Part shown: positions 55,587 through 64,000 of the stretch, piece after piece
Layout of the letters: every line of letters starts with the position of its first letter
How positions within the stretch are numbered: position 1 is the first letter of the stretch
Assembly (NCBI GenBank): GCA_013001285.1
Contig: JABDMU010000044.1
Span: 124,001 to 188,000 of the forward strand
DNA: 64,000 bases
DNA from: Flavobacteriaceae bacterium
GTDB lineage: Bacteria > Bacteroidota > Bacteroidia > Flavobacteriales > Flavobacteriaceae
Reading direction: 5' to 3'
The notes under the pieces: model-generated
What the model was told of the DNA's origin: nothing
What the model saw: only the letters and a program-made list of their open reading frames with translations
Databases searched by the model: none
Translations under genes and position numbers: made by a program

Positions 55587-56030
55587 ATGCTAAATATAAA
55601 AGTCAAGAATTATAATGAACTCACTTTAGATGAGCTTCATGATATATTTCAATTACGAAGTGAGGTTTTTGTAGTTGAACAAGATTGTGTGTATCAAGAT
55701 ATAGATGGAAAAGACAGAAAAGCCCTTCATATAATGGGTTTTAAAGACAACAACCTCATTGCCTACACTAGAGCATTTCAACCAAACGATTATTTTGAAA
55801 TGGCGAGTATAGGTCGGGTGGTAGTGTCTGCTTCAGAGCGCGATCATAAATATGGTTATGACATTATGAAAGCTTCAATTAAAGCTATAGAAGATAGATT
55901 TCGAGTGAAAATCATAAAAGTTTCAGCTCAGACCTATCTTAAGCGTTTTTACAATAATTTAGGATTTAAAGAAGTAGGAGAGGGGTATCTAGAAGATGGT
56001 ATTCCACATATAGGGATGATAAGAAATTAG
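55587..56030 (+). CDS. GNAT N-acetyltransferase (ElaA-like)
   Basis: A 147-residue acetyltransferase. The N-terminal LYDIFQLRSEVFVVEQDCVYQ-type block (LDELHDIFQLRSEVFVVEQ here) is the ElaA pattern, and IGRVVVSASERDHKYGYDIM provides the acetyl-CoA loop. The ATG at 55587 was chosen because the conserved core begins there; an upstream frame extension overlaps the CDF gene. The substrate is unknown. Confidence 0.88.
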   Translation: MLNIKVKNYNELTLDELHDIFQLRSEVFVVEQDCVYQDIDGKDRKALHIMGFKDNNLIAYTRAFQPNDYFEMASIGRVVVSASERDHKYGYDIMKASIKAIEDRFRVKIIKVSAQTYLKRFYNNLGFKEVGEGYLEDGIPHIGMIRN

Positions 56031-56857
56031 TTTTTATTAGCAACGTAGGTGATTTCAATTTCTACCCGCCTATCAAATTTTTTATCACCACCCAGAGGAT
56101 ATTTACGCCTTAAGCCAACATATTTCATTCGTTTTTTATCAACGCCCTGCTTTAAAAGATAGGTGTAGATAAATTTTGCTCTGGCAACAGAAAGATTTCT
56201 TTTATTAGTTTTTCTATCTATAGCATCATAAGTATCATGTGTGCAACACACATGTCCTTGCACAGTAAAATAAATGTCCTTCCGATCGACCAATATTTTG
56301 GCAATTTCTTTTAGGGTAGGGATAGATTCAGGAACAATAGTACTAAATCCAGTCTTAAAATAAATGTTTTTTAGCCGCACCTTATCACCTATATTTAGCT
56401 CTCCACTTAATATTTCCTGTGCCGTTGGAATCTCAATAGAATCTTTTCCTTTTGTCAATTGATTTGTAGTAACCAAAATTTCAACACGTCTGTTGATCTG
56501 ACGAGTACTAAACACATCTTTTGGTTTTAATGAATCTAAAGCTACCTCACCTTTTCCATCTATTATTGTAATAAGATCATCGGAAAACTCATGATCAGAA
56601 AAATGCCATTTTACACGTTTAGCACGCATTTTTGAAAGCCAAAGATTATATGCATCGGTACCGCGATCGTCGCAAAACCCAAAAATAGTGATCTTATCTA
56701 TGGCTACAGAATCTAATTTAGATATAAAATTATTGAACTTCTTTTCCTCTTCGAAAGAAACGGTGTATTTATCGGTGTCAAAATACACGTTATGCGTAAA
56801 TTCTTGAGCATAAGAACACGCAGACACAAAAAGAATAAAGTAGATTAGGCGTAACAT
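56027..56857 (-). CDS. Secreted protein with tandem OmpA-like domains
   Basis: A 276-residue protein with a signal peptide (about 1-17) and two OmpA_C-like units. The first (about 20-130) contains FDTDKYTVSFEEEKKFNNF and NRRVEILV. The second (about 155-272) contains IYFKTGFSTIVPESIPTL, VQGHVCCTHDTYD and RRVEIEITY. Each unit resembles the peptidoglycan-binding fold. No barrel precedes them, so it is probably periplasmic and wall-bound. The end overlaps the convergent GNAT gene by 4 bp. Confidence 0.85.
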   Translation of the reverse strand: MLRLIYFILFVSACSYAQEFTHNVYFDTDKYTVSFEEEKKFNNFISKLDSVAIDKITIFGFCDDRGTDAYNLWLSKMRAKRVKWHFSDHEFSDDLITIIDGKGEVALDSLKPKDVFSTRQINRRVEILVTTNQLTKGKDSIEIPTAQEILSGELNIGDKVRLKNIYFKTGFSTIVPESIPTLKEIAKILVDRKDIYFTVQGHVCCTHDTYDAIDRKTNKRNLSVARAKFIYTYLLKQGVDKKRMKYVGLRRKYPLGGDKKFDRRVEIEITYVANKN

Positions 56858-56920
56858 AGTTATATGTTATTCTGGCTTAAATATAAGTTTTATTTTTTAA
56901 AAGTGTTAAAATAGCGTGGT

Positions 56921-58546
56921 TTATGGCTTAAGATATGAACCGTATTTGCCTGGATTTGAGAGTATTTCATTTGCTTTTGTGATCTCTTGATTATTAGCAA
57001 GATAGAACTCATGAAGCCCTTCCCTATAAAAATAGCGCTTGATAATCTCATTCTCCAAAAGCGAGGTCAATTGCGCCTTATTAGCATCGATTGCTCTGTT
57101 TTTATATGTGGTAAGATCATTGATCAATTGTGCATAACTCTTAGCTAATTCATCATCTAATCCTTCTTCATTCGCCACAAGCAAGGCCTTATTAAGAGCC
57201 ACTTCCGTTTTAGTTTCGAAATCAAACTTTTTTGAACTTAAAAAGGCTTTAAAATTATTAAAATCTGAATCATTGAAATCAAATGTTTTAATATCATCTA
57301 CTGAATTTTCATAGTAGAATTTAGTAGCATAATCAAAAATGTAATCATTAGCCAAAATAGCCTTAGTTATTGTTGATAGTTTAGCATCGGCAATATCGAC
57401 ATCAGGCTGCACGCCACCACCATCAAACACAGAACGCCCATTTTTGGTTTTGAACTCATTATAGTTCTTTTGGTCTACTCTTACTGCATTTCCTTTTTCG
57501 TCACGATTCCAGTAGTCTAGAGCCTGAATACAACGTCCAGATGGGGTATAGTATCTAGAAATAGTTACTTTCAATTGCGTACCATATGTTAATTGCTTTG
57601 GCCGTTGTACCAATCCTTTTCCAAAACTACGCGTCCCTAAGATCACCGCTCTATCAAGATCTTGCAATGAACCCGAAACAATCTCACTTGCTGATGCACT
57701 TCCACCATCGATCAAAACGACTATTGGTATTTCAGTATCGATAGGATTTTTTTGTGTGACATAGGTTCTATTGTACTTCTCCACTTTCGACTTGGTGGTT
57801 ACGACCAATTGATCTTTTGGCACAAAGAAATTCACTATAGCAATAGCCTCACGCAATAAGCCTCCAGGATTACCTCTAAGATCAAGAATCAACCTTTCTG
57901 CACCATCCGCCTTTAATTCTTTTAATGCGTTTGAAGTCTCAAGGGATGCTGTTGCCGTAAATTTGGATAAAGCAATGTATCCTGTCTTATCATCAACCAT
58001 TTCATATAAAGGCACAGCCTTAACTTCGACCTCTTGTCTTGTAATTTCGGCATTATAGGTTTTCCCCTGTCTTACATAGGTTACTTTTACAGTAGACCCA
58101 GGAGATCCCCTTAAGAGATCACCTGCATTTTCTTTAAAATCAGCAACCACAAAATCTTCTATTTTTATGATTTCATCTCCAGCCTTTAATCCAGCCTCAT
58201 CAGCAGGATAATCTTTATAGGGTTCAATAATGACCAACTTATCCTTTAAAGTTTTAACACTCGCACCAATTCCTGTAAAATCTCCTGTATTGTTAATGCG
58301 AGCCGACTCAATATCCTGCTCATTCATGAATACGGTATACGGATCTAAGTCGTTCAACATGTTCTTAATTGCCGTATCCATAAGATCGCCGGGGTTGGTC
58401 TCATCGACATAATTCATATTGATCTCCTTAAAAAGTGTCGTAAAGATTTCAATCTGCTTGGCGATTTCAAAAAAATCATTTTTAAACGCGGTACCCGTAA
58501 AGAGTATGGTTAATGCCAATATTGGAATTAGGATTTTCTTTTTCAT
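56921..58546 (-). CDS. S41-family C-terminal processing protease
   Basis: A 541-residue exported protease. A signal/anchor helix is followed by a PDZ domain (GIGASVKTLKDKLVIIEPYK, about 95-165) and the S41 core with RLILDLRGNPGG, catalytic Ser in IDGGSASASEIVSGSL and catalytic Lys in SFGKGLVQ. It carries an extra C-terminal region of ~150 residues. It processes or degrades envelope proteins. It is 13 bp after rnpA. Confidence 0.95.
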   Translation of the reverse strand: MKKKILIPILALTILFTGTAFKNDFFEIAKQIEIFTTLFKEINMNYVDETNPGDLMDTAIKNMLNDLDPYTVFMNEQDIESARINNTGDFTGIGASVKTLKDKLVIIEPYKDYPADEAGLKAGDEIIKIEDFVVADFKENAGDLLRGSPGSTVKVTYVRQGKTYNAEITRQEVEVKAVPLYEMVDDKTGYIALSKFTATASLETSNALKELKADGAERLILDLRGNPGGLLREAIAIVNFFVPKDQLVVTTKSKVEKYNRTYVTQKNPIDTEIPIVVLIDGGSASASEIVSGSLQDLDRAVILGTRSFGKGLVQRPKQLTYGTQLKVTISRYYTPSGRCIQALDYWNRDEKGNAVRVDQKNYNEFKTKNGRSVFDGGGVQPDVDIADAKLSTITKAILANDYIFDYATKFYYENSVDDIKTFDFNDSDFNNFKAFLSSKKFDFETKTEVALNKALLVANEEGLDDELAKSYAQLINDLTTYKNRAIDANKAQLTSLLENEIIKRYFYREGLHEFYLANNQEITKANEILSNPGKYGSYLKP

Positions 58547-58559
58547 ATCAGTTCTTTTT

Positions 58560-58934
58560 TCATTGAGGGTTTTTGTCTGAAAATTTTTTCAACAACAAAA
58601 GCATTGCCTTTTCAACTTGTGAAAATGAAGGCATATCATTTCCAATGTACAAAATCATCAACGCATAATGTGTTGTTATGTTGTTAAAAAACGCGTTTTT
58701 ATGAAGTCGATACGCCTCACGTAAAAGCCGCTTAATTCGGTTGCGATCGACTGCTTTTTTAAAATGCTTCTTGCTTACAGAAACACCTGTTTTAACCGGG
58801 AAATTGTCTTCATTTGTAGTTGACATATATACCAAACGTAAAGGAAAGGACGAAATTGAACTGCCTTCAGCAAACAATTGTTCAATTTGTTTCTTACTTT
58901 TTAGCTTTTCTTTAGTGGTGTATGATGCCTTCAT
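58560..58934 (-). CDS. rnpA: Ribonuclease P protein component
   Basis: A 124-residue basic protein with the RnpA RNR-type helix: VSVSKKHFKKAVDRNRIKRLLREAYR spans the core, in pieces SVSKKHFKKAVDRNRIKRLL and REAYR. It binds the RNase P RNA for tRNA 5' maturation. rpmH is not adjacent here, unlike many bacteria. A minus-strand TATTTTTG (58942-58949) may be its -7 element. Confidence 0.94.
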   Translation of the reverse strand: MKASYTTKEKLKSKKQIEQLFAEGSSISSFPLRLVYMSTTNEDNFPVKTGVSVSKKHFKKAVDRNRIKRLLREAYRLHKNAFFNNITTHYALMILYIGNDMPSFSQVEKAMLLLLKKFSDKNPQ

Positions 58935-59040
58935 GATTGTACAAAAATAGAAATTACACCAAATAGCGCATGATAAATATCATTTTTTAGCTGAGAGGGT
59001 CTCATTAACTTGAAATTCGTTAAATCGACATACTTTTAAT

Positions 59041-60891
59041 ATGGGAGTACTCAAAGTTATTAAGTTAAGCGGAAAAAAGGATAAAGCCGATTATATTCAC
59101 CAATTAATTAAGGATATTGAAGCGCTGGACAAAATGATCAAGGATGGTTTGGTTGAAAAATCTCCGATTAGAATTGGCGCTGAACAAGAATTTTGTTTGG
59201 TAAATGACAAATTCAACCCAAGCCATAATTCATTGGACGTATTAAAAACCATTGACGACGATCATTTTACTACCGAAATAGGAAACTTCAATTTGGAGAT
59301 CAATTTAGATCCATTTGAATTAACAGGTGATTGTTTTTCAAAACTGGCTGATCAGTTAAAATCATTACTTAAAAAGGCTAAAGAAGCTGCTTCTAAACAC
59401 GATTCAAAAGTTTTATTAACAGGAATCTTACCAACGCTTTCCTTAAATCACATTAACATTGATAATATGACAAAAGTTGAGCGCTATTTTGTGCTTAATG
59501 ATGCCATCAGGGAATCAAGAAAAGATAATTTTGAGATACATATAAAAGGCGTTGACGAACTCAATTTATTACACGATTCCGTCATGCTGGAAGGGTGTAA
59601 CACTAGTTTTCAAATGCACCTTCAAATTAATCCTGACGAATTTGTAGACAGCTATAACTGGGCCCAGGCCATTTCTGGTCCAATTCTTAGCATTTGTACA
59701 AATTCTCCCATTATATTTGGAAAAGAATTGTGGAGTGAATCCAGAATTGCCTTGTTCACTCAAAGTGTAGATACGCGCGCGAATTCATTTCTATTAAATG
59801 AAAAGCAATCACGCGTGAGCTTTGGTAGCGAATGGACTTCAGGCTCTGTAACAGATATTTTTAAAGACAATATATCCAGATTCCGAAGCTTGGTAACCTC
59901 TGAATTTATTAAAGATAGTGTTGAAATGCTTGAACAAGGTGTCATCCCTAAATTACGAGCACTTAACCTGCACAACGGAACTGTTTACAGATGGAATCGC
60001 GCTTGCTATGGTGTTGGAAATGGAAAGCCACATTTGCGCATTGAAAATAGATACATTCCATCAGGACCAACCGTTGTAGATGAAATTGCAAATATGATGT
60101 TCTGGGTGGGCGTTATGATTGGAAAGCCTAAAAAATTTGATAATATTAGCGAGAAAATGGATTTTAAAGACGCCAAGGCTAATTTCTTTAATGCAGCGAG
60201 ATACGGTATGGCAACACAATTTTATTGGGATGGCTCGTTTATACCAAGTCATCAATTAATTCTGGATCAATTATTACCAATGGCATACAAAGGGTTGTAC
60301 AGCGCAGGAGTTTCGCCTAAGGATGCAGAACATTATCTTACCATAATTGAGAACCGAGTGAAATCGCATTCTGGTTCGCAATGGATGACTTCTAGTTATA
60401 GAAACCTAAAAACTCTTCAAAAACGCTATGAAGCTCTAGAATCACTCACTGCAAAATTATACGAGAAACAAGAGAAAGGTTATCCGGTGTCATCATGGCG
60501 AATTCTAGAGGAACAAACGTCTAACATTCCATTGGAAGACCGACTTGTTAAACATCATATGAGTTCAGAGATTTTTTCGGTTGATGAGAGAGATAGTCTT
60601 GAGTTAGTGATCAAAATAATGGAGTGGAAAAATATTCATCACATGCCGGTTATTAATGTGAAAAAGAAATTGATTGGCCTTTTGTCGTGGGAAGATGTAA
60701 AAAACTTCACCCCAAATGATCCCCAGGTTCAAAAAGCAGTAAGCACAGTTATGACTAAAGAAGTCATAACAATTTCTGAAAACGATAAATTAGATAAAGC
60801 AAAAGCCATGATGAAAAAACACAATATTGATTCTCTTCCTGTAGTTAAGAATGAGAAACTCATTGGAATTATCACCTCAAAAGACATGTAA
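59041..60891 (+). CDS. Glutamate-cysteine ligase-like enzyme fused to CBS pair
   Basis: A 616-residue protein. The catalytic part (about 1-480) has PIRIGAEQEFCLVNDKF, TTEIGNFNLEINLDPFEL and HNGTVYRWNRACYG, recognised as a GCS2-type glutamate-cysteine ligase-like fold with the usual acidic residues. The C-terminal part (about 505-616) is a CBS domain pair (two GIL/GIIT-type ends, MTKEVITISENDKL). This fusion suggests adenosyl-ligand control. The substrate amide is unknown; an AstE-like partner follows at 3 bp. Confidence 0.85.
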   Translation: MGVLKVIKLSGKKDKADYIHQLIKDIEALDKMIKDGLVEKSPIRIGAEQEFCLVNDKFNPSHNSLDVLKTIDDDHFTTEIGNFNLEINLDPFELTGDCFSKLADQLKSLLKKAKEAASKHDSKVLLTGILPTLSLNHINIDNMTKVERYFVLNDAIRESRKDNFEIHIKGVDELNLLHDSVMLEGCNTSFQMHLQINPDEFVDSYNWAQAISGPILSICTNSPIIFGKELWSESRIALFTQSVDTRANSFLLNEKQSRVSFGSEWTSGSVTDIFKDNISRFRSLVTSEFIKDSVEMLEQGVIPKLRALNLHNGTVYRWNRACYGVGNGKPHLRIENRYIPSGPTVVDEIANMMFWVGVMIGKPKKFDNISEKMDFKDAKANFFNAARYGMATQFYWDGSFIPSHQLILDQLLPMAYKGLYSAGVSPKDAEHYLTIIENRVKSHSGSQWMTSSYRNLKTLQKRYEALESLTAKLYEKQEKGYPVSSWRILEEQTSNIPLEDRLVKHHMSSEIFSVDERDSLELVIKIMEWKNIHHMPVINVKKKLIGLLSWEDVKNFTPNDPQVQKAVSTVMTKEVITISENDKLDKAKAMMKKHNIDSLPVVKNEKLIGIITSKDM

Positions 60892-60894
60892 TCA

Positions 60895-62106
60895 ATGGTA
60901 GATGTGAAAAGTAAAGCCCTAAATCAAACAATCTCCGTAGACCGCATTATTTGGAAAATAAACTCCAAAATCACTGGACCTACAGTGATTTTTATTGGCG
61001 GGATGCATGGAAATGAAACGGCAGGCGTGTTTGCACTGAAGCACGTTTATAAGAATATTCAGAAAGACAAGGTTAAAGGAAACATCTATGCCATTTCAGG
61101 AAATTTATCGGCCTTAAAACAAAATCAGCGCTTCATACATTCCGACCTTAATAGGATGTGGACTTATGAATTATTAAAAAATCTTGAAACGAAGACTTCA
61201 TTAAGTGCGGAGGAAGAGGAGCAAGTTGTTCTTTATGAATTGCTGAAAAACATAATTAACGATCATAGTGGACCTTTTTATTTTATTGATCTGCATACAA
61301 CATCAAGCCAATCCCTTCCTTTTATAACCATAAATGATGCACTGATCAACCGTAACTTTTCTAGGCAATTTCCAGTTCCAATAGTTTTAGGAATTGAGGA
61401 ATATTTAGAAGGACCGCTCTTGAGCTATATCAATACACTTGGCTATGTTTGCTTGGGATTTGAATCTGGGCAACATGATGATATAAATGCCGTAACTAAT
61501 GGCATTTCGTTTGTCAATCTTGCCTTAGTTGCAACGGCATCAATAGACAAAAACGATATAGATGATCTGCTTTCACATTACCAGCAGTTAAATCAGAATA
61601 CAAAACATCTTGATGAAGTGTTTGAGGTGACTCATCTTTATAGAATATATAATGGCGAAGACTTTAAAATGAGGCCTAATTTTTCAAGTTTTCAAAAAAT
61701 TAAAAAAGGCACCATACTTGCAGAAAGCGACGGGAGAGATGTAGCCGCTCCTGATTCGGCAAGATTATTTATGCCCTTATATCAAAATCGCGGAAAAGAA
61801 GGCTTTTTTATTATAAAGCGCATCGCTCCTTTTTTTATGGGTCTTTCTTCTTTACTGAGACGCTGGCGCTTAGATAATTTACTTGTCTTGTTCCCCGGCA
61901 TATCATGGGACGACAAGGAAAAGGGTGTCCTTAAGGTAAATCTGAAGATCACTAGATTTTTTGCCAAGCAACTTTTTCACTTATTTGGTTATCGAAACAA
62001 ACAGGTTGACAGCACGCATTTGCGATTATATAACAGAGAACGTGTATCTAAAATAGACAGCTACAAAGAATTACCCTGGTTCAAAGGGAGAATAAGTATG
62101 AACTAA
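60895..62106 (+). CDS. AstE/aspartoacylase-like zinc carboxypeptidase
   Basis: A 403-residue M14-like hydrolase. Zinc ligands appear in IFIGGMHGNETAGVFALK (HxxE type) and IDLHTTSSQSLPF. It continues with a GFESGQHDD segment. Succinylglutamate desuccinylase and aspartoacylase families cleave N-acyl amino acids. Its fixed partner here is a ligase-like protein, so it may remove an acyl or amino-acid group made by that enzyme (inference). The extra ~100 C-terminal residues are unassigned. Confidence 0.85.
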   Translation: MVDVKSKALNQTISVDRIIWKINSKITGPTVIFIGGMHGNETAGVFALKHVYKNIQKDKVKGNIYAISGNLSALKQNQRFIHSDLNRMWTYELLKNLETKTSLSAEEEEQVVLYELLKNIINDHSGPFYFIDLHTTSSQSLPFITINDALINRNFSRQFPVPIVLGIEEYLEGPLLSYINTLGYVCLGFESGQHDDINAVTNGISFVNLALVATASIDKNDIDDLLSHYQQLNQNTKHLDEVFEVTHLYRIYNGEDFKMRPNFSSFQKIKKGTILAESDGRDVAAPDSARLFMPLYQNRGKEGFFIIKRIAPFFMGLSSLLRRWRLDNLLVLFPGISWDDKEKGVLKVNLKITRFFAKQLFHLFGYRNKQVDSTHLRLYNRERVSKIDSYKELPWFKGRISMN

Positions 62107-62111
62107 AAGTC

Positions 62112-63986
62112 TTAGTCTTTTTCGTTTGTTTCACGATCAATTGTTAATGTGTTGTTCACTCTATTGATATCGGCCATAAACTCATTCGGATCAATTGAAA
62201 CCGATACTACTTCACCTTTGGAATCGTCAATTTCAAAACTATATGTCGGATATGCCCAGGGCCAATCTTTGAGTATAATTACATCATCATCTGTTGGTTT
62301 TTCACCACGCATCATTTGTAGAGGAATGTAAAATAATTCTTTTGAACCATCAATATAAGTCACTTCAATATCCAGAGGCATTGGCATCAAACCAATTCGT
62401 TCTAAATTTAAAGTTGTTACTTTTTCTTCGGCAACTATTTTTGAAACACCATAGTCTATCGTATTTGTAGTTCGTGTCCAATCTGTTAAATACCAATCAA
62501 GCTCTAATCCAGATACCTTCTCTGCAACGCGTATAAAATCGTTCGGAGTTGGGTGTTTGAATGCCCAGTCTTGAAAATATTTTTTCAGAGTTTTCTCAAG
62601 ATTTTCTTCCCCAATCACATAACCCAGTTGAGCTAAAAACACGGCACCTTTACTATAGGCTGCGGTACTATAAAGAATGTTCAGCGTATATCTGTCGGCA
62701 TGAGTAGTCTGAGGCTGCTCTATGCCAGACAAAGCCAGATTAGTATAAGCTCTATATAATTGCTCAAATGGATTGGATTTGTTGCGATTCATAATGGTGT
62801 TCAGCGCAAGGCTCTCAATATAACTTGCGAACCCTTCATCCATCCACTCATGTTTTGCCTCGTTGTTTGCTAATAAAAACTGAAACCAAGTATGTGCAAG
62901 TTCATGTGCAATAACTCCAGTTATCATACCATTATAAGTACCCTCACCCAGCATTAAAGTGCACATACCATATTCCATTCCGCCATCTCCTCCTTGAATT
63001 AATGAGTATTGCTTGTATGGATATTTCCCAACATATTCACTAAAGAACTGCATCAGCTCAACTGTTTTGGGCTGAATGTCCTTCCAGTTCTGAAGGTTTA
63101 TTGAAGGCATTGTTTTTTTATAAAAGAAATGCAACGTTGGTCCATCAGGCACCTGCATTTTATCATGAATATATTCAGGGTCAGCCGCCCATGTAAAATC
63201 ATGAACCATTGGGGCCTTAAAATGCCAGGTCAATTTTTTTCCTTCAGGTCTTTTAACTACGCCAGTTTCATACCCATAGCCAATTTCGTTTGGGTTTTGA
63301 AGATAACCGGTCCCCCCCAGGATATAATTCCTATCAATACTAATTTTAACATCAAAATCACCCCAGACACCATGAAATTCTCGCCCGATATAAGGGTCGG
63401 CATGCCAACCTTCGAAATCATATTCAGCCATTTTGGGATACCATTGCGCCATTGAGAAGACCACACCTTCTTGATTATTTCTACCAGAACGTCTGATCTG
63501 GACCGGCACTTGAGCGTCAAAATCCATTTCAAAAGTTGTTTTTTGACCAGGTAGAATAGGTTGATGCAGCTCAACTTCTAAAATAGTACCAACGGTTTCA
63601 AAGTTTAATTTAGTACCGTTTTGTTTTAGTGAATTCACCTTAATAAACCCAATCTCATCAGGTTTTAGCTTACTGATGCGATCTCTCACTCGACGATCAG
63701 GGTCGGCAATGGTTCGTGACCGCACATCCATTTCACTTCCTGGCTGAAAGGCATTAAAATATAAATGATAAAAAACACGATCTAAAACATCAGGTGAATT
63801 GTTGGTATATACCAGTGTTTGCTGGCCTTTATATTGATAGTTTTTTACATCAACATCAATTTTCATTTTATAGTCAACATGTTGTTGCCAATACCCAGGA
63901 TTGCTTTGTGATTGCCCCAATACACTATTGGAAAACACAAACAGTGTGAGTAGGCATAAGTAGGTAATAAATTTGAAGCTATTCAT
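62112..63986 (-). CDS. M1 family aminopeptidase
   Basis: A 624-residue secreted metallopeptidase (signal peptide about 1-23). The zinc site is HELAHTWFQ with the downstream Glu in HEWMDEGFASYIES, and the exopeptidase motif is GGMEYG (variant of GxMEN). The N-terminal beta domain and helical catalytic domain are intact. It lies 5 bp from the convergent AstE-like gene, without a clear terminator in between. Confidence 0.95.
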   Translation of the reverse strand: MNSFKFITYLCLLTLFVFSNSVLGQSQSNPGYWQQHVDYKMKIDVDVKNYQYKGQQTLVYTNNSPDVLDRVFYHLYFNAFQPGSEMDVRSRTIADPDRRVRDRISKLKPDEIGFIKVNSLKQNGTKLNFETVGTILEVELHQPILPGQKTTFEMDFDAQVPVQIRRSGRNNQEGVVFSMAQWYPKMAEYDFEGWHADPYIGREFHGVWGDFDVKISIDRNYILGGTGYLQNPNEIGYGYETGVVKRPEGKKLTWHFKAPMVHDFTWAADPEYIHDKMQVPDGPTLHFFYKKTMPSINLQNWKDIQPKTVELMQFFSEYVGKYPYKQYSLIQGGDGGMEYGMCTLMLGEGTYNGMITGVIAHELAHTWFQFLLANNEAKHEWMDEGFASYIESLALNTIMNRNKSNPFEQLYRAYTNLALSGIEQPQTTHADRYTLNILYSTAAYSKGAVFLAQLGYVIGEENLEKTLKKYFQDWAFKHPTPNDFIRVAEKVSGLELDWYLTDWTRTTNTIDYGVSKIVAEEKVTTLNLERIGLMPMPLDIEVTYIDGSKELFYIPLQMMRGEKPTDDDVIILKDWPWAYPTYSFEIDDSKGEVVSVSIDPNEFMADINRVNNTLTIDRETNEKD

Positions 63987-64000
63987 AATATTATTTTTTT

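Noticed and set aside
58992-59004. Short inverted repeat TGAGA-GGG-TCTCA before the ligase-like gene
   Set aside because: A 5-bp stem without T-tract or known operator match is too weak to annotate.

Overview
The window looks like a chromosomal segment of a marine-type Flavobacteriaceae bacterium (phylum Bacteroidota). It is AT-rich and has few Shine-Dalgarno sites. Promoters fit the Bacteroidota pattern TTG-N19-TAnnTTTG, and marker genes typical of the group are present: GH3-family protein, DUF4837 and OmpH lipoproteins, a DUF4175 giant, and rnpA next to an S41 protease. Species cannot be named from the sequence alone. No insertion sequence, phage or CRISPR array was seen.

Region 1 (1-25.8 kb) is a surface-polysaccharide locus, all on the minus strand. 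DUF6909-like, Wzz-like and rfbBACD genes (dTDP-L-rhamnose) form the upstream unit. A promoter in front of gmd opens a tightly packed run of about 19 kb: gmd-fcl (GDP-L-fucose), cysQ-DUF2061-cysC-cysD-cysN (PAPS synthesis and PAP recycling), three small lipoproteins (unknown, inorganic pyrophosphatase, phosphoesterase), a beta-helix/CotH-like protein, a VTC-type polyphosphate polymerase domain protein, DUF4956, CotH, a PAPS sulfotransferase, a Wzx flippase, two polymerase/ligase-like proteins and rfbF, which is cut by the window edge. Together they suggest a sulfated Wzx/Wzy glycan containing fucose and rhamnose. The glycosyltransferases must lie outside the window. Embedded in the run is a poorly understood CotH/VTC/DUF4956 module, which is the best candidate for an undescribed system here.

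Region 2 (25.8-33.9 kb) holds cell-envelope housekeeping: GH3, M23 peptidase, TatA, DUF4837 lipoprotein, MltD-like transglycosylase, phosphoglycerate kinase and a SPOR-like surface protein.

Region 3 (33.9-53.7 kb) is core genome: holB, a lipid kinase, OmpH, a methyltransferase, mnmG, ybeY, DUF4175, an AlkB-type monooxygenase, gltX, SPFH, glnS, a zinc ribbon, folB, tRNA-Cys, a LysE exporter and rnr. mnmG is flanked on both sides by a perfect 16-bp parS palindrome (chromosome-partitioning site). About 14 kb away, between rnr and rpiB, lies the only gene-free stretch over 300 bp. It is very AT-rich, contains DnaA-box matches, and sits where a strong minus-strand gene bias (about 40 of 49 genes) ends. 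The window is therefore probably origin-proximal, and 53685-54234 is a candidate oriC.

Region 4 (54.2-64 kb) carries rpiB, a CDF metal transporter, a GNAT, a tandem-OmpA protein, an S41 protease, rnpA, a glutamate-cysteine-ligase-like/CBS protein paired with an AstE-like zinc hydrolase, and an M1 metallopeptidase.
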